The notes under the pieces are model-generated. The model searched no databases, was not told the DNA's origin, and saw nothing but the letters and a program-made list of their open reading frames with translations. The position numbers and the translations under genes are program-made. A DNA stretch of 64,000 nucleotides from Bog-756 sp052326605 (lineage in GTDB: Bacteria > Actinomycetota > Acidimicrobiia > Acidimicrobiales > RAAP-2): positions 114,931-178,930 of the forward strand of contig JBKQMB010000008.1 in assembly GCA_052326605.1 (NCBI GenBank). Reading direction: 5' to 3'. Each line of letters opens with the position of its first letter. Position 1 is the stretch's first letter. Below, one piece after another: positions 8,791 through 17,388 of this stretch.

Positions 8791-9321
8791 ATGGCGCGCA
8801 ACAACGATCGTGGAGGCACCACCCGGCGTTCCCCCAAGGACACCGGCCGGCGCATCAAGAAGAAGCCCTGTGCCCTGTGCAAGGACCGGGTGGAGTGGGT
8901 CGACTACAAGGATGTCGGCATGCTCCGAAAGTACATGAGCGACCGCGGCAAGATCCGTGCCCGCCGGGTGTCGGGCAACTGCACCCAGCACCAGCGTGAC
9001 GTGGCCATCGCCATCAAGACGGCGCGCGAGCTGGTTCTGCTCCCGTACACGCAGCGCACCACCACCGAGCGCCCCGGCGGTCGCGGCGGCCGCGGCGGCC
9101 GTGAGGGCGGCTATTCGGGCGCCGGCGGCTCCGGGCCCCGCAGGGGCCGGGAGGAGGAGCGCACCCTGTCGGCCGACGCGGCCTCCTCCGAACTGCCCGA
9201 TGTTGTCGCTGCCGAGCAGGTGGACGAAGTCGAGGTGTTCGACGTGGAGGTCGTGGAACTCGAGGACGGCGAGGAGATCGTCGTGGTCGAGGGCGCCGTC
9301 GCCGAGGACGGCGAGGGCTGA
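8791..9321 (+). CDS. rpsR: 30S ribosomal protein S18 with a long acidic C-terminal extension
   Basis: The first 90 or so residues are a standard S18: RIKKKPCALCKDRVEWVDYKDVGMLRKYMSDRGKI and RRVSGNCTQHQRDVAIAIKTARELVLLPYT. The CALC and NCTQH residues look like a Zn-binding C+ form. The protein then runs on for about 85 more residues, first Arg/Gly-rich (GGRGGRGGREGG) and then strongly acidic with VEV/VEVVELEDGEE repeats, giving 176 aa against a usual 75-90. The extension keeps GC-rich third positions and ends in TGATG, overlapping the rplI start, so it is not a misread stop. The role of the tail is unknown. Confidence 0.95.
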   Translation: MARNNDRGGTTRRSPKDTGRRIKKKPCALCKDRVEWVDYKDVGMLRKYMSDRGKIRARRVSGNCTQHQRDVAIAIKTARELVLLPYTQRTTTERPGGRGGRGGREGGYSGAGGSGPRRGREEERTLSADAASSELPDVVAAEQVDEVEVFDVEVVELEDGEEIVVVEGAVAEDGEG

Positions 9322-9767
9322 TGAAAGTCCTGCTGCGTAGTGACGTCGACGGTGTGGGCAAGCGCGGCGACATCATCGATGTCTCGGGTGGGTTTGCCCG
9401 CAACCATCTGCTCCCGGCCGGCAAGGCCATCGTGGCCAGCCCCGGCGTCGAGAGTCAGGCCGCGGCCATGCGACGGTCGAGGGACCTGCGCGACGCCCGC
9501 GACCGCGATGGATCCGAGACGGTGGCCCGCACCCTGGTGGGCAACGTGATCACCATCGGTGCGCGTGCCACCGGCGAGCGGCTGTTCGGCTCGGTGTCCG
9601 CAGCCGACATCGTGCGCCATGTCGAGGAACAGACCGGGGCCGTCGTCGATCGGAAGGACCTGGTTCTCGACGAACCGATCAAGATGGTGGGCGAGCACAA
9701 CGTGCGTGTCGAGCTGGTGGGCGGCGTGGTGTTCGAACTGACCGTGAACGTCGTCGCCGACGCCTGA
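9321..9767 (+). CDS. rplI: 50S ribosomal protein L9
   Basis: Large-subunit protein of 148 aa. The N-terminal domain has the diagnostic MKVLLRSDVDGVGKRGDIIDVSGGFARNHLLP, followed by the connecting helix and the C-terminal domain (LFGSVSAADIV, VELVGGVVFELTVNVV). The ATG shares a base with the rpsR stop (TGATG), so translation is coupled. It is the last gene of the operon; GC-rich hairpins follow. Confidence 0.98.
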   Translation: MKVLLRSDVDGVGKRGDIIDVSGGFARNHLLPAGKAIVASPGVESQAAAMRRSRDLRDARDRDGSETVARTLVGNVITIGARATGERLFGSVSAADIVRHVEEQTGAVVDRKDLVLDEPIKMVGEHNVRVELVGGVVFELTVNVVADA

Positions 9768-9775
9768 GCACCGGT

Positions 9776-9814
9776 CCGCCCGCCGAGGGCGGGGCCCGGG
9801 GCATGCACCCGGGC
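9776..9814 (+). terminator. Tandem GC hairpins after rplI
   Basis: Two stem-loops follow the rplI stop: CCGCCC/GGGCGG (9776-9792) and a perfect 7-bp GCCCGGG/CCCGGGC stem with a GCATGCA loop (9794-9814). There is no T-run, which is common for actinobacterial terminators. They probably close the ribosomal operon before dnaB. Confidence 0.4.
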
Positions 9815-9964
9815 GTCACACCTGCCTGGGATGATGACGGAGTGATCCGTCCTGTCCGCAGCCGAGCCGACCTTGTCCACCGTCCGTCCACAGCGTCGGA
9901 CGGCTATTTCCTCAGGAAGACGGGCTTACGCTCCACAGGCCGGATGGACGAGGGTTGAGGGATC

Positions 9965-11353
9965 ATGGTTCAAGCCTTTGACGACACGCGGCCCCGGCAG
10001 TTGCTCTCCCCTCGAGGTGGGAACAGCACCCCGGTCGGCAGGGTCCCCCCCCACAACCTCGAGGCCGAGGAGTCGCTCCTCGGCGCCATGCTGTTGTCAC
10101 GGGACGCCATCGCCATCGCTATGGAGGTCTGCAACCCCGAGGACTTCTACAAGACGTCCCATGGCCACATCTTCGATGCCATCACCTCGCTGTTCAGCCG
10201 AGGGGAGCCGGCGGACTGGGTGACGGTGACCGAGGAGCTCCGGCGACGCGAGCTGCTCGAGATCATCGGTGACCCATCGGTGTTCGTGTCGCTGCAGGCC
10301 AACACGCCGTCCATCGGCAATGCCGAGTACTACGCGCGGATCATCGAGGAGTTGGCCCTGTTGCGGAGGCTGGTGTCGGTGGCCGGCGAGATCACCGAAC
10401 TGGGCTACAGCGTCCCCGCGGACGTCTCCAACGTGCTGGACCGGGCGGAGAGCCTGGTGTTCGACGTGGCCCAGCGACGGGTGGTGGACTCGATGACCCC
10501 GCTCCAGGACCTCCTCGGCGACGGCCTCGACCACCTGCAGCGCCTCTACGACCAGGGTGATTCGATCACCGGACTGGCCACGGGGTACACCGACCTCGAC
10601 GAACTGCTCTCGGGGCTCCAGCCCTCCAATCTGATCGTGGTCGGCGCCCGGCCGTCGATGGGGAAGACCGCCTTCGCGCTGGGGCTGGTCGCCCACGCCG
10701 GCATCAAGCTGCACGTCCCGACGCTGCTCTTCTCCTTGGAGATGAGCCACATGGAACTCACGCAGCGCCTCCTCGGCTCGGAGGCACGGGTCGATGCCAA
10801 CCGGATGCGCACGGGCAATCTGCGCGAGGCCGATTGGGCCAAGGTGGGCAACGCCATCAGTCGGATGAGCGAGGCGCCCATCTTCATCGACGACAATCCC
10901 AACCTCACGGTCATGGACATCCGCGCCCGCGCCCGGCGGCTCAAGAGCCGCGAGGGGCTGGGTCTCGTGGTGGTCGACTACCTCCAGTTGATGACGGGAC
11001 GGCACGGCGCGGAGAACCGGCAGGTCGAGGTGTCCGAGATCAGCCGTGGCCTCAAGATCCTCGCCCGCGAGCTCGAGGTGCCGGTAGTGGCACTGTCCCA
11101 GCTGTCCCGCGGGTTGGAGCAGCGCCAGGACAAGCGGCCGATGCTGGCCGACCTGAGAGAGTCCGGCTCCATCGAGCAGGACTCCGACGTGGTGATGTTC
11201 ATCTACCGGGACGAGATCTACAACCCTGAATCGACCGAGAGCCAGGGCACCGCGGAGGTCATCGTGGCCAAGCACCGCAACGGTCCCACCGGTGTGCAGC
11301 GGCTGGCCTTCATCGGGCACCACACCCGCTTCGACAACATGGCCCGGGTCTGA
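9965..11353 (+). CDS. dnaB: Replicative DNA helicase DnaB
   Basis: Hexameric 5'-3' helicase of the replication fork. The 462-aa protein has the N-terminal domain (VPPHNLEAEESLLGAMLL) and a RecA-like core with Walker A ARPSMGKTA (about residues 226-234), Walker B LVVVDYLQLM, and RQVEVSEISRGLKILARELEVPV and QDKRPMLADLRESGSIEQD. The spacing between motifs leaves no room for an intein, which mycobacterial dnaB often has. A GAGGG stretch lies upstream of the ATG. It follows the rpsF operon as in mycobacteria (Rv0058). Confidence 0.98.
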   Translation: MVQAFDDTRPRQLLSPRGGNSTPVGRVPPHNLEAEESLLGAMLLSRDAIAIAMEVCNPEDFYKTSHGHIFDAITSLFSRGEPADWVTVTEELRRRELLEIIGDPSVFVSLQANTPSIGNAEYYARIIEELALLRRLVSVAGEITELGYSVPADVSNVLDRAESLVFDVAQRRVVDSMTPLQDLLGDGLDHLQRLYDQGDSITGLATGYTDLDELLSGLQPSNLIVVGARPSMGKTAFALGLVAHAGIKLHVPTLLFSLEMSHMELTQRLLGSEARVDANRMRTGNLREADWAKVGNAISRMSEAPIFIDDNPNLTVMDIRARARRLKSREGLGLVVVDYLQLMTGRHGAENRQVEVSEISRGLKILARELEVPVVALSQLSRGLEQRQDKRPMLADLRESGSIEQDSDVVMFIYRDEIYNPESTESQGTAEVIVAKHRNGPTGVQRLAFIGHHTRFDNMARV

Positions 11354-11505
11354 GTACGTGCCTGCGGGGCGTCGTACGTTCTGAACAACCGTCAGCCTTC
11401 CTGAACACGGGAAGCACACCCGTGCGCCGGGGTTGAGCACTCGCCGCAGATTCGGTCACTGCCAGCACCGTCCGAAACGTGCCAGCCCACCCTCGGCCCC
11501 CACGC

Positions 11506-11991
11506 TCAGCCGGCGGCGGCCGGCGGCGGTGTGGGCCCGTCGGAGGTGACCCCGGCGAGGATCCTCTCGATGGCCCGGTCCTGGGCCTCGAGGTGCTTCT
11601 GGATCTCAATGGCCTCGTGGAGGACGGCATCGGCGTCCTTGTAGGTGGCCTCGGCCCGGGCATCGGCGGCCTTGGCCTGGATGTTCTGGCCCACGATGAT
11701 GATGGGGAGCAGTACCAATTGGAGGAAGTTGCTCGACACCCACGCAACGATGATCGTCAGGTTGTGCGAGGAGACGGCCGAGGGGAGGCTGATCAACGCG
11801 ATGCCGGCGAAGATGTAGCCGCACAGCATGGTGCCGACCAAGAGGGTGATCCTGAGCCCGACCTTGGCGTTGAACCGGTGCCAGGCGGTGTCGGTGGGGC
11901 GTTGGTCCTGCACTTTCACGGGAGGGGCTGCCCTCCCGCTCTGGCGGGCGAGCGTCTCGGGATGGGGATGGTGGGTGAAGAGCGTGGACAT
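11506..11991 (-). CDS. Small membrane protein with two TM segments and a charged tail (DUF1003-like)
   Basis: Predicted 161-aa inner-membrane protein. Two hydrophobic segments (LRITLLVGTMLCGYIFAGIA, about residues 55-74, and LQLVLLPIIIVG, about 92-103) are followed by a long charged helical tail (QAKAADARAEATYKDADAV) and a Pro-rich end. Two helices followed by QN..A..DA resemble DUF1003-type proteins, but the match is loose. The start is set at MSTLF, where the divergent NUDIX gene begins about 10 bp away, leaving no space for ribosome-binding sites on either side. Function unknown. Confidence 0.6.
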   Translation of the reverse strand: MSTLFTHHPHPETLARQSGRAAPPVKVQDQRPTDTAWHRFNAKVGLRITLLVGTMLCGYIFAGIALISLPSAVSSHNLTIIVAWVSSNFLQLVLLPIIIVGQNIQAKAADARAEATYKDADAVLHEAIEIQKHLEAQDRAIERILAGVTSDGPTPPPAAAG

Positions 11992-12000
11992 GGCCCGATA

Positions 12001-12510
12001 GTGGCACCGCCGCCGGCGCAATTCGGCGATGATTGGGTGGTGGACGAGTCCTTGCTCCCGCGCATCCCCGCCTCGGCCGGCGCCCTGATCCACGACGACG
12101 AGGGCCGGACCCTGATCCTGAAGCCGAACTACAAGGCCGGGTGGACCATCCCCGGGGGGCAGGTCGAGGCCGACGGGGAGTCACCGTGGGAGGCGTGCCG
12201 GCGGGAGGTGCGCGAAGAGACCGGCCTGACGGTGACCTCGGGCCGACTGGTGTGCGTCGACTTCCTGCACCCGAAGTCGGACCGACCGGGGGGTATGCGC
12301 TTCGTGTTCGACTGTGGTCCGATCCACGACCTCGTTCACGGGGACATCGTGCTGCAGGCCGAGGAGATCGAGGACTGCCGGTGGGTCGGGCCCGACGAGG
12401 CCGCCGGCCTGTTGAGCGGGCCGGTGGGGCGCCGGGTGGGCCAGGTGCTCGGGGGCACCGGCCCGGTCTATCTCGAGGACGGCCGCCCGGTGGGTGGTGT
12501 GACCGGGTAG
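12001..12510 (+). CDS. NUDIX hydrolase
   Basis: Hydrolyses a nucleoside diphosphate linked to another moiety; the substrate cannot be read from sequence. The NUDIX box runs GGQVEADGESPWEACRREV then REETGL, with the Glu residues that bind metal intact and one extra residue in the loop, as in many actinobacterial members. The motif RIPASAGALIHDDEGR lies at the N-terminus. The GTG at 12001 gives 169 aa; GTG codons at 12037 and 12040 are alternatives. None has a Shine-Dalgarno, so translation may be leaderless. It is divergent from the small membrane protein and 16 bp upstream of a methyltransferase gene. Confidence 0.85.
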   Translation: MAPPPAQFGDDWVVDESLLPRIPASAGALIHDDEGRTLILKPNYKAGWTIPGGQVEADGESPWEACRREVREETGLTVTSGRLVCVDFLHPKSDRPGGMRFVFDCGPIHDLVHGDIVLQAEEIEDCRWVGPDEAAGLLSGPVGRRVGQVLGGTGPVYLEDGRPVGGVTG

Positions 12511-12526
12511 TGGGCATGCCGGGGGG

Positions 12527-13330
12527 ATGACCGACGCGCGCTACACCCACGGACACCACGACAGCGTCCTGCGGTCCCACCGGTGGCGCACCGGCGAGAA
12601 CTCGGCCGGGTACCTGCTGGCCTACCTGCAGCCGGGCCGGTCCCTGCTCGACGTCGGGTGCGGACCGGGCACCATCACGATCGACCTGGCCCGCCGGGTG
12701 GCGCCGGGCCGGGTGGTCGGCATCGATGCCGCCGCCGCCGTGGTGACCATGGCCCGCGACGCGTCGGTCGACGCCGGTCTGCCCTCGCTGTCGTTCGAGG
12801 TCGGCGACGCCTTCCATCTGCCCTTCGAGGACGGGGCGTTCGACGTAGTCCACGCCCACCAGGTGCTCCAGCACCTGGGCGACCCGGTGGCTGCGCTCCG
12901 GGAGATGCGCCGGGTGTGCAGACCGGGTGGACAGGTGGCCGCCCGCGACTCGGACTACCCGGTGATGACCTTCTTCCCCGACGACCCCGAGCTCCAGCGC
13001 GCCCTGGCCGCCTACGGTCGACTGACCCGCGTCAACGGGGCGAATTGGGACGCCGGGCGCAGGTTGCTCCACTGGGCCCACCGTGCCGGGTTCACCGAGG
13101 TGGTGGCGTCCGCGTCCGCCTGGTGCTTCGCCACGCCGGAGGACCGCGGGTGGTGGGGAGGTCTGTGGGCCGACCGGTTCACCCAGTCGGCGTTGGCCGA
13201 GCAGCTGCTCGGCCACCGGATCGCCACGGACGAGGATCTGGTGTCGTTCGCCGCGGCCTGGCGCCGTTGGGCGTCGTCACCGGACGGCTGGTTCGCCGTG
13301 CTCCACGGCGAGGTCGTCGCTACCGCATAG
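12527..13330 (+). CDS. Class I SAM-dependent methyltransferase
   Basis: Predicted 267-aa soluble methyltransferase of the UbiE/COQ5-like group. Motif I is LLDVGCGPGTITIDLA, followed by VVGIDAAAAVV (motif II), GDAFHLPFEDGAFDVVHAHQ (motif III/IV) and PGGQVAARDSDYP. The substrate is unknown. A GGGGGG stretch sits just before the ATG. The 3' end of the gene lies inside an 18-bp tandem repeat whose first unit overlaps the last codons and stop, so the C-terminus may vary between strains. Confidence 0.88.
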   Translation: MTDARYTHGHHDSVLRSHRWRTGENSAGYLLAYLQPGRSLLDVGCGPGTITIDLARRVAPGRVVGIDAAAAVVTMARDASVDAGLPSLSFEVGDAFHLPFEDGAFDVVHAHQVLQHLGDPVAALREMRRVCRPGGQVAARDSDYPVMTFFPDDPELQRALAAYGRLTRVNGANWDAGRRLLHWAHRAGFTEVVASASAWCFATPEDRGWWGGLWADRFTQSALAEQLLGHRIATDEDLVSFAAAWRRWASSPDGWFAVLHGEVVATA

Positions 13331-13404
13331 GTCGTCGCCACCGCATGGGTCGTCGCCACCGCATGGGTCTGGCGGCGCCGCATGGGTCTGGCGGCGCCGG
13401 AGCG
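13313..13404 (+). repeat. 18-19 bp tandem repeat over the end of the methyltransferase gene
   Basis: Units GTCGTCGCTACCGCATAG (13313), then two identical GTCGTCGCCACCGCATGG copies (13331, 13349), then two diverged units beginning GTCTGGCGGCGCCG (13367, 13386). The first unit overlaps the stop codon of the methyltransferase. The array fills the gap to the convergent hydrolase gene. Confidence 0.85.
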
Positions 13405-13414
13405 CCGGCCCCTC

Positions 13415-14293
13415 TCAGCGGGACGCGGCCGCCAGGGCGTCGAGGAACCGGTCGGGTGCCTCGATCATCGGGTAGTGGCCGACCCCGTCCAACAGGTGGA
13501 GCCCGGTGTCGGGCCGGGCCCGCAGCAGGCGGTCGGTCATGGCCACCACCGCGATCGGGTCGTCGTCGCCCCACACCACCGTGAGCGGGGAGGGATGTTC
13601 CTCGATCGGTGTCGTGAACCGGGCCTCGTTGTGCCTGCGCTCCTCGATGTAACGGATGGTCCGGGGGAGCAGGCGATGTCCCTGGAGGTGGGCGATCATG
13701 TCCCACTGGGCGCCGGCCTCGTCGTCGTCGACCGCAGCCTCGGGTCCGAGGGTGGCGGCCAGGCCGGCCAGCACGGTCGACCGGTCGACCAGGGCATCGT
13801 CGTCGAGGCGCCGGTCGGGCAGGTCGAGCAGGAACAGCTGTCCGGCACTCAGGTGGGCCAGCTCGATGTAGATGCTGCCGTTGACCAGCACGCGGTCGGT
13901 GATCTCCACGTCCCAGCCGCCCTCCATCTGGCGGGCCAGGAGCTCGCCGCCCACCGTGTCGCCGATGTCGTGGGTGAGCAGGCCCAGCCGGTCGATCTCG
14001 AGGGAGGCGGTGAGTGCGATGGCGAGGTCCGCCTGCGCTGCCAGCCGGTAGGCGACGTCCGGCTTCGCGGACAGGCCGAAGCCGAGCATGTCGAACAGGA
14101 GCACCCTGCGGTGGGCAGCCAACCCGCCCACCACCCGGTGGAAGTCGAAGGACGAGGTGGGGAAGCCGTGGAGGACCAGCAACGGCGGCAGGAGCTCGGT
14201 GCCCTGCGCCGGGAGGTCGACGGTGAAGATCTGCCGGTCGCACAGCCTCACCACCCGGCCGCGCCCCCGCCAGGCCTCGGCCATCGGGTTCAT
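13415..14293 (-). CDS. Alpha/beta hydrolase (epoxide hydrolase / haloalkane dehalogenase-like)
   Basis: Predicted 292-aa alpha/beta-fold hydrolase. The oxyanion motif is LLVLHGFPTSSFDFH. The nucleophile elbow reads LLTHDIGDTVGG, so the nucleophile would be Asp (HDIGD), the arrangement of haloalkane dehalogenases and epoxide hydrolases rather than Ser esterases. VVWGDDDPIAV provides the acid and LLDGVGHYPMIEAPDRF the His. The ATG at 14293 overlaps the stop of the dienelactone hydrolase gene by ATGA, so the two are coupled. Substrate unknown. Confidence 0.88.
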   Translation of the reverse strand: MNPMAEAWRGRGRVVRLCDRQIFTVDLPAQGTELLPPLLVLHGFPTSSFDFHRVVGGLAAHRRVLLFDMLGFGLSAKPDVAYRLAAQADLAIALTASLEIDRLGLLTHDIGDTVGGELLARQMEGGWDVEITDRVLVNGSIYIELAHLSAGQLFLLDLPDRRLDDDALVDRSTVLAGLAATLGPEAAVDDDEAGAQWDMIAHLQGHRLLPRTIRYIEERRHNEARFTTPIEEHPSPLTVVWGDDDPIAVVAMTDRLLRARPDTGLHLLDGVGHYPMIEAPDRFLDALAAASR

Positions 14294-15078
14294 CCGCCCA
14301 GGCGTTCCGCGAAGAACTCGAGCACCTGGTCGAGGGCGGCGCGGGTCGGCGTGCCGGGCCGATCGTCGAGGTCCTCGGTGAGCACCGAATGGGCGGTCTT
14401 CCGATGTCCATGGGGATTGCCGGGTGACGAGTCGAGCTCGACGGCGACGAAGGCGTCGCCGAGCAGCTCGCGGAGGTGTTCGAACCGCTCCGGTGGGCTC
14501 AGCTTGTCCCCGGTGAAGCGGAGCCCGAGGACGCAGGTGCCCGCCAGAGCCCGTCCCTGGATCCGCCTGGTATCGGACTCGGAGACGCCGATCGAGCGCC
14601 GATGGGCCTTGCTGACCGGAAAGGGGAGCGACGGCTGGCTGAGCACGGGGGCCAACACCACGTCGTCCACCATCATGCCCAGGGCGAACCCCCCGGTGAA
14701 GCACATCCCGACCGCACCCACGCCCGGGCCGCCGCAGCGGCCGTGCTCGTGGGTGGCCAGCGCCCGTAGCCACGTGGTGATGGGGCTGGTCTTGCCCAGG
14801 GCCAGGACGGTGAACTCGCGGGAGATGCACGCCCGGGCGAGCGAACCGGCAGCGTACCCGTTGGATACGTCGCGCCCGTCGTCGCCGAACACATGGGGCA
14901 TCACCGCGGTGAAGCCCGCATCGGCCACGAAGCGGGCGAACCGGGCCACGTTGGGGGTGATGCCGGGTATTTCGCTCATCACGATGACGGCGGGCCCCGA
15001 CCCGGTCCGGTAGACGGCCCGGGTGTCTCCCTGGGCGGTGAAGGTGGTGTGTTCGAATAGCCGTAGGGCGTCGGTCAT
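14290..15078 (-). CDS. Dienelactone hydrolase family protein
   Basis: Predicted 262-aa alpha/beta hydrolase of the DLH family. It has VIVMSEIPGITPNVARFA near the N-terminus and a Cys nucleophile in VGMCFTGGFAL (about residue 124), which separates DLH from Ser hydrolases. A C-terminal GHRKTAHSVL probably supplies the His. In the classic case the enzyme opens dienelactone in chlorocatechol degradation; no such pathway genes lie nearby, so the substrate is open. It is the first gene of a two-gene unit with the alpha/beta hydrolase that follows. Confidence 0.88.
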   Translation of the reverse strand: MTDALRLFEHTTFTAQGDTRAVYRTGSGPAVIVMSEIPGITPNVARFARFVADAGFTAVMPHVFGDDGRDVSNGYAAGSLARACISREFTVLALGKTSPITTWLRALATHEHGRCGGPGVGAVGMCFTGGFALGMMVDDVVLAPVLSQPSLPFPVSKAHRRSIGVSESDTRRIQGRALAGTCVLGLRFTGDKLSPPERFEHLRELLGDAFVAVELDSSPGNPHGHRKTAHSVLTEDLDDRPGTPTRAALDQVLEFFAERLGG

Positions 15079-15121
15079 CGCCCGACGCTACCCCGATGTG
15101 GAGGCGTTGTTCCTGCCCGGC

Positions 15122-15937
15122 CTAGGAAAGTGCGAGCCGCACCACCACCGGCCGGTGGTCGGATCCCGACCGGGTGGCGACCCGGGCGCTGTCCACCGAC
15201 AGGGCATCGGTGATCAGCACGTGGTCGAGCTGGCTGTGGGGCCGGTGTGCGGGCCAGGTGCGCCCGGTCACGGCCCGGCGCCACGCCGGGAAGAACGATT
15301 TGACCGGTGGTCCCCACAGGTTCATGTCGCCGGCCAGGACCGCCGCCCGGTCGGGGGCAGGCAGCTTCTTGCCCAGTAGCCGGTACTGGGCGGGCGACCA
15401 GTGGGTGAGGTGCGACATATGGGTGCCGTACACCGAGACCTCGCGGCCTCCGAGATCGGTGGTGCAGGTGAGCACGGCTCGTCGGGCCGGATCGCGACGC
15501 AGCCGGCCGAGGCGGATCACCCCGACGTCGTGCACGGGGACGCGTGCCAACAGGGCCAGGCCCCACTCCCCGGTGACGCAGGCACGGTCGGTCGGGCCGG
15601 CGGTCGTCCGCAGGCGCTCCCTGTCGAGACGGAGCGTCTTGCGCAGCTGGCCGAACCGCGGGGACCAGCGCCGGCTGGTGGTCGGGATCGGGGCGAACAG
15701 CCGCCCGTGGGCCAAGCCCTCCTCGAGCACCGTCGGGTAGTCGAGCTGCTGCGCCACCCACGAGGCGGTGCTCGGTCCCCCGTCGTCGGGTGCCCACGAC
15801 TCCTGCATGATCAGGATGTCGGCGTCGAGGGCGGCGCACTCCGCCACCACATCGAACGGGCGCCCCCACCCGTCGACGCCCATGTGGACGTTGAAGGTGG
15901 CGAGCGTGAGTGTCGGCCGGACCTGGTGGTCGACCAC
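15122..15937 (-). CDS. Endonuclease/exonuclease/phosphatase family protein
   Basis: Predicted 271-aa Mg-dependent phosphoesterase of the DNase I-like EEP fold. Visible motifs are LATFNVHMGVDG, ILIMQESW (metal-binding Glu), VYGTHMSHLT, VLAGDMNLWGP (catalytic Asp/Asn) and the C-terminal SDHRPVVVRL with the catalytic Asp-His. No signal peptide or membrane anchor is visible. The start is 5 bp after the stop of the CoA-transferase gene, so both are likely transcribed together. Whether it acts on DNA, phospholipid or a small phosphoester cannot be decided. Confidence 0.85.
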   Translation of the reverse strand: MVDHQVRPTLTLATFNVHMGVDGWGRPFDVVAECAALDADILIMQESWAPDDGGPSTASWVAQQLDYPTVLEEGLAHGRLFAPIPTTSRRWSPRFGQLRKTLRLDRERLRTTAGPTDRACVTGEWGLALLARVPVHDVGVIRLGRLRRDPARRAVLTCTTDLGGREVSVYGTHMSHLTHWSPAQYRLLGKKLPAPDRAAVLAGDMNLWGPPVKSFFPAWRRAVTGRTWPAHRPHSQLDHVLITDALSVDSARVATRSGSDHRPVVVRLALS

Positions 15938-15942
15938 CAGGG

Positions 15943-17247
15943 TCAGTGGCGGCCGATGGTGGCGGCCACCGCGGCCAGCTCGTCCCGGAAGTCGGGATGG
16001 GCGAGGCCGATCATGGCCTCCGCCCGTTCGCGCTCGGTGAGGCCGGAGAGGTCGGCGCTGCCGTACTCGGTCACCACCACGGCCGTGTGGTGGCGGGGTG
16101 TGGAGACCACCGACCCCTCCGGCAGGAGCGGGACGATCCTCGAGCGGGCGGCGTCCTTGGACACCGCCGTCGAGCGCAGGCAGATCAGCGAGTGGTCGTC
16201 GAGGCGCATCTCGGCGCCGGCCACGAAGTCCTCGTGGCCACCGACACCGGAGATCTGCTTGCCGTCGATGTGATCGGCCACCACCTGCCCGTACAGATCG
16301 ACGCTCAGTGCGCCGTTGATCGACACCAAGGCGTTGTTCTTGGCGATCTCCGTGGGGTCGTTAGTGACTTCGACGGGCAGGAAGGCGACCTCCTTGTTGC
16401 CGTCGAGCCAGGTATAGAGCTCCGCCGAGCCGAGGGCGAAGGTGGTGACCGAAACTCCGTCGAACAGGCCCTTGCCATCGTTGGTCACCTTGCCGGCCTG
16501 GTGGAGCTTCATCAGGCCGTCGGTGAACATCTCGCTGTGGACGCCGTACCCGCCGCCGGGGCTCTTGGCCAGTTTGGAGGCCACCATGTTGGGGACGGCC
16601 CCGATGCCGATCTGCAGGGTGGCGCCGTCGGTGATGTACGCGCGGGCCTGGGTGGCGATGGCGTCGTCGATCTCGTCGGTCGGAGCCTCGGGCAGGGTGA
16701 AGGGCTGTGCGTCGTTCTCGATCACCACGTCGACCAGGTCGAGGGGCAGGGTGTTGGTGTACTTGGGAGGAAGCGATGAGGTGCGGGGCAGGTTGGGGTT
16801 GACCTCGATGATCAGCAGGCGTTCGGGATCCTGTCCGGCCATGATCAGCTCGTTCATGGACCCTCCCACGGCCAGCGAGAGGTTGACCGTGCCGGCGGCG
16901 TCGGGCGGCGTCGCCTGGGCGGTCATCACCCGCGGCGCGTAACGTCGCAGGATGGGGCCCATCTGGCGGAACCCTCCCGGGACCAGGTCGATGTTGGCCC
17001 CCTGGGCCAGCATCATCCGCTCGGCCGGCCCGAAGAAGCCGCACCGATAGGTCACATTGGGGTGGGCCAGTACCGGGTAGAACCCGAGGAGGAGCGCACC
17101 GCCGAACGTCAGGTCCTCCCAGTCGTCACGCCGGCCCAGGGCGGTAAAGATGGCGTCCGGGTTGGCCGGGCCCAACCCGAAGCCGATGGTGTCCCGGGTG
17201 CGGATCAGCGCAGCGGCTTCGTCTGGGGTGCAGTAGATCGGTGCCAT
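15943..17247 (-). CDS. Acetyl-CoA hydrolase / 4-hydroxybutyrate CoA-transferase family protein
   Basis: Predicted 434-aa class I CoA-transferase. It has the family segments LQIGIGAVPNMVA and GYGVHSEMFTDGLM, with the covalent-intermediate Glu at about residue 238. The C-terminal domain includes SVNGAL-like VSINGALSVDLYGQVV, ISGVGGHEDFVAGA and VTEYGSADLSGLTERERAEAMI, diagnostic of acetyl-CoA hydrolase/transferase proteins. It moves CoA between short-chain acyl groups; the acyl pair (acetate, succinate, 4-hydroxybutyrate, propionate) cannot be told from sequence. It leads a co-directional minus-strand run with the EEP gene. Confidence 0.92.
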   Translation of the reverse strand: MAPIYCTPDEAAALIRTRDTIGFGLGPANPDAIFTALGRRDDWEDLTFGGALLLGFYPVLAHPNVTYRCGFFGPAERMMLAQGANIDLVPGGFRQMGPILRRYAPRVMTAQATPPDAAGTVNLSLAVGGSMNELIMAGQDPERLLIIEVNPNLPRTSSLPPKYTNTLPLDLVDVVIENDAQPFTLPEAPTDEIDDAIATQARAYITDGATLQIGIGAVPNMVASKLAKSPGGGYGVHSEMFTDGLMKLHQAGKVTNDGKGLFDGVSVTTFALGSAELYTWLDGNKEVAFLPVEVTNDPTEIAKNNALVSINGALSVDLYGQVVADHIDGKQISGVGGHEDFVAGAEMRLDDHSLICLRSTAVSKDAARSRIVPLLPEGSVVSTPRHHTAVVVTEYGSADLSGLTERERAEAMIGLAHPDFRDELAAVAATIGRH

Positions 17248-17388
17248 GCCCCACAGTGTGTCACTGCGGTGGACCCCGGTGTCGTTCCGTAGCGCGCCGG
17301 GTGCCGGTGAGTGGCAGCATGTGGCCGTGGCCGCCTCCGCATGCGTACCTTGTCCCGGGCCTGACGGGGCGGGTCCCGTAGCCGGCCG

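Noticed and set aside
9873..9937. Three CCACA/CCACC cores (TTGTCCACC, GTCCACA, CTCCACA) between rplI and dnaB, like DnaA boxes
   Set aside because: Only one is close to the actinobacterial DnaA box and there is no AT-rich element or dnaA/dnaN nearby. Chance in GC-rich DNA is enough.
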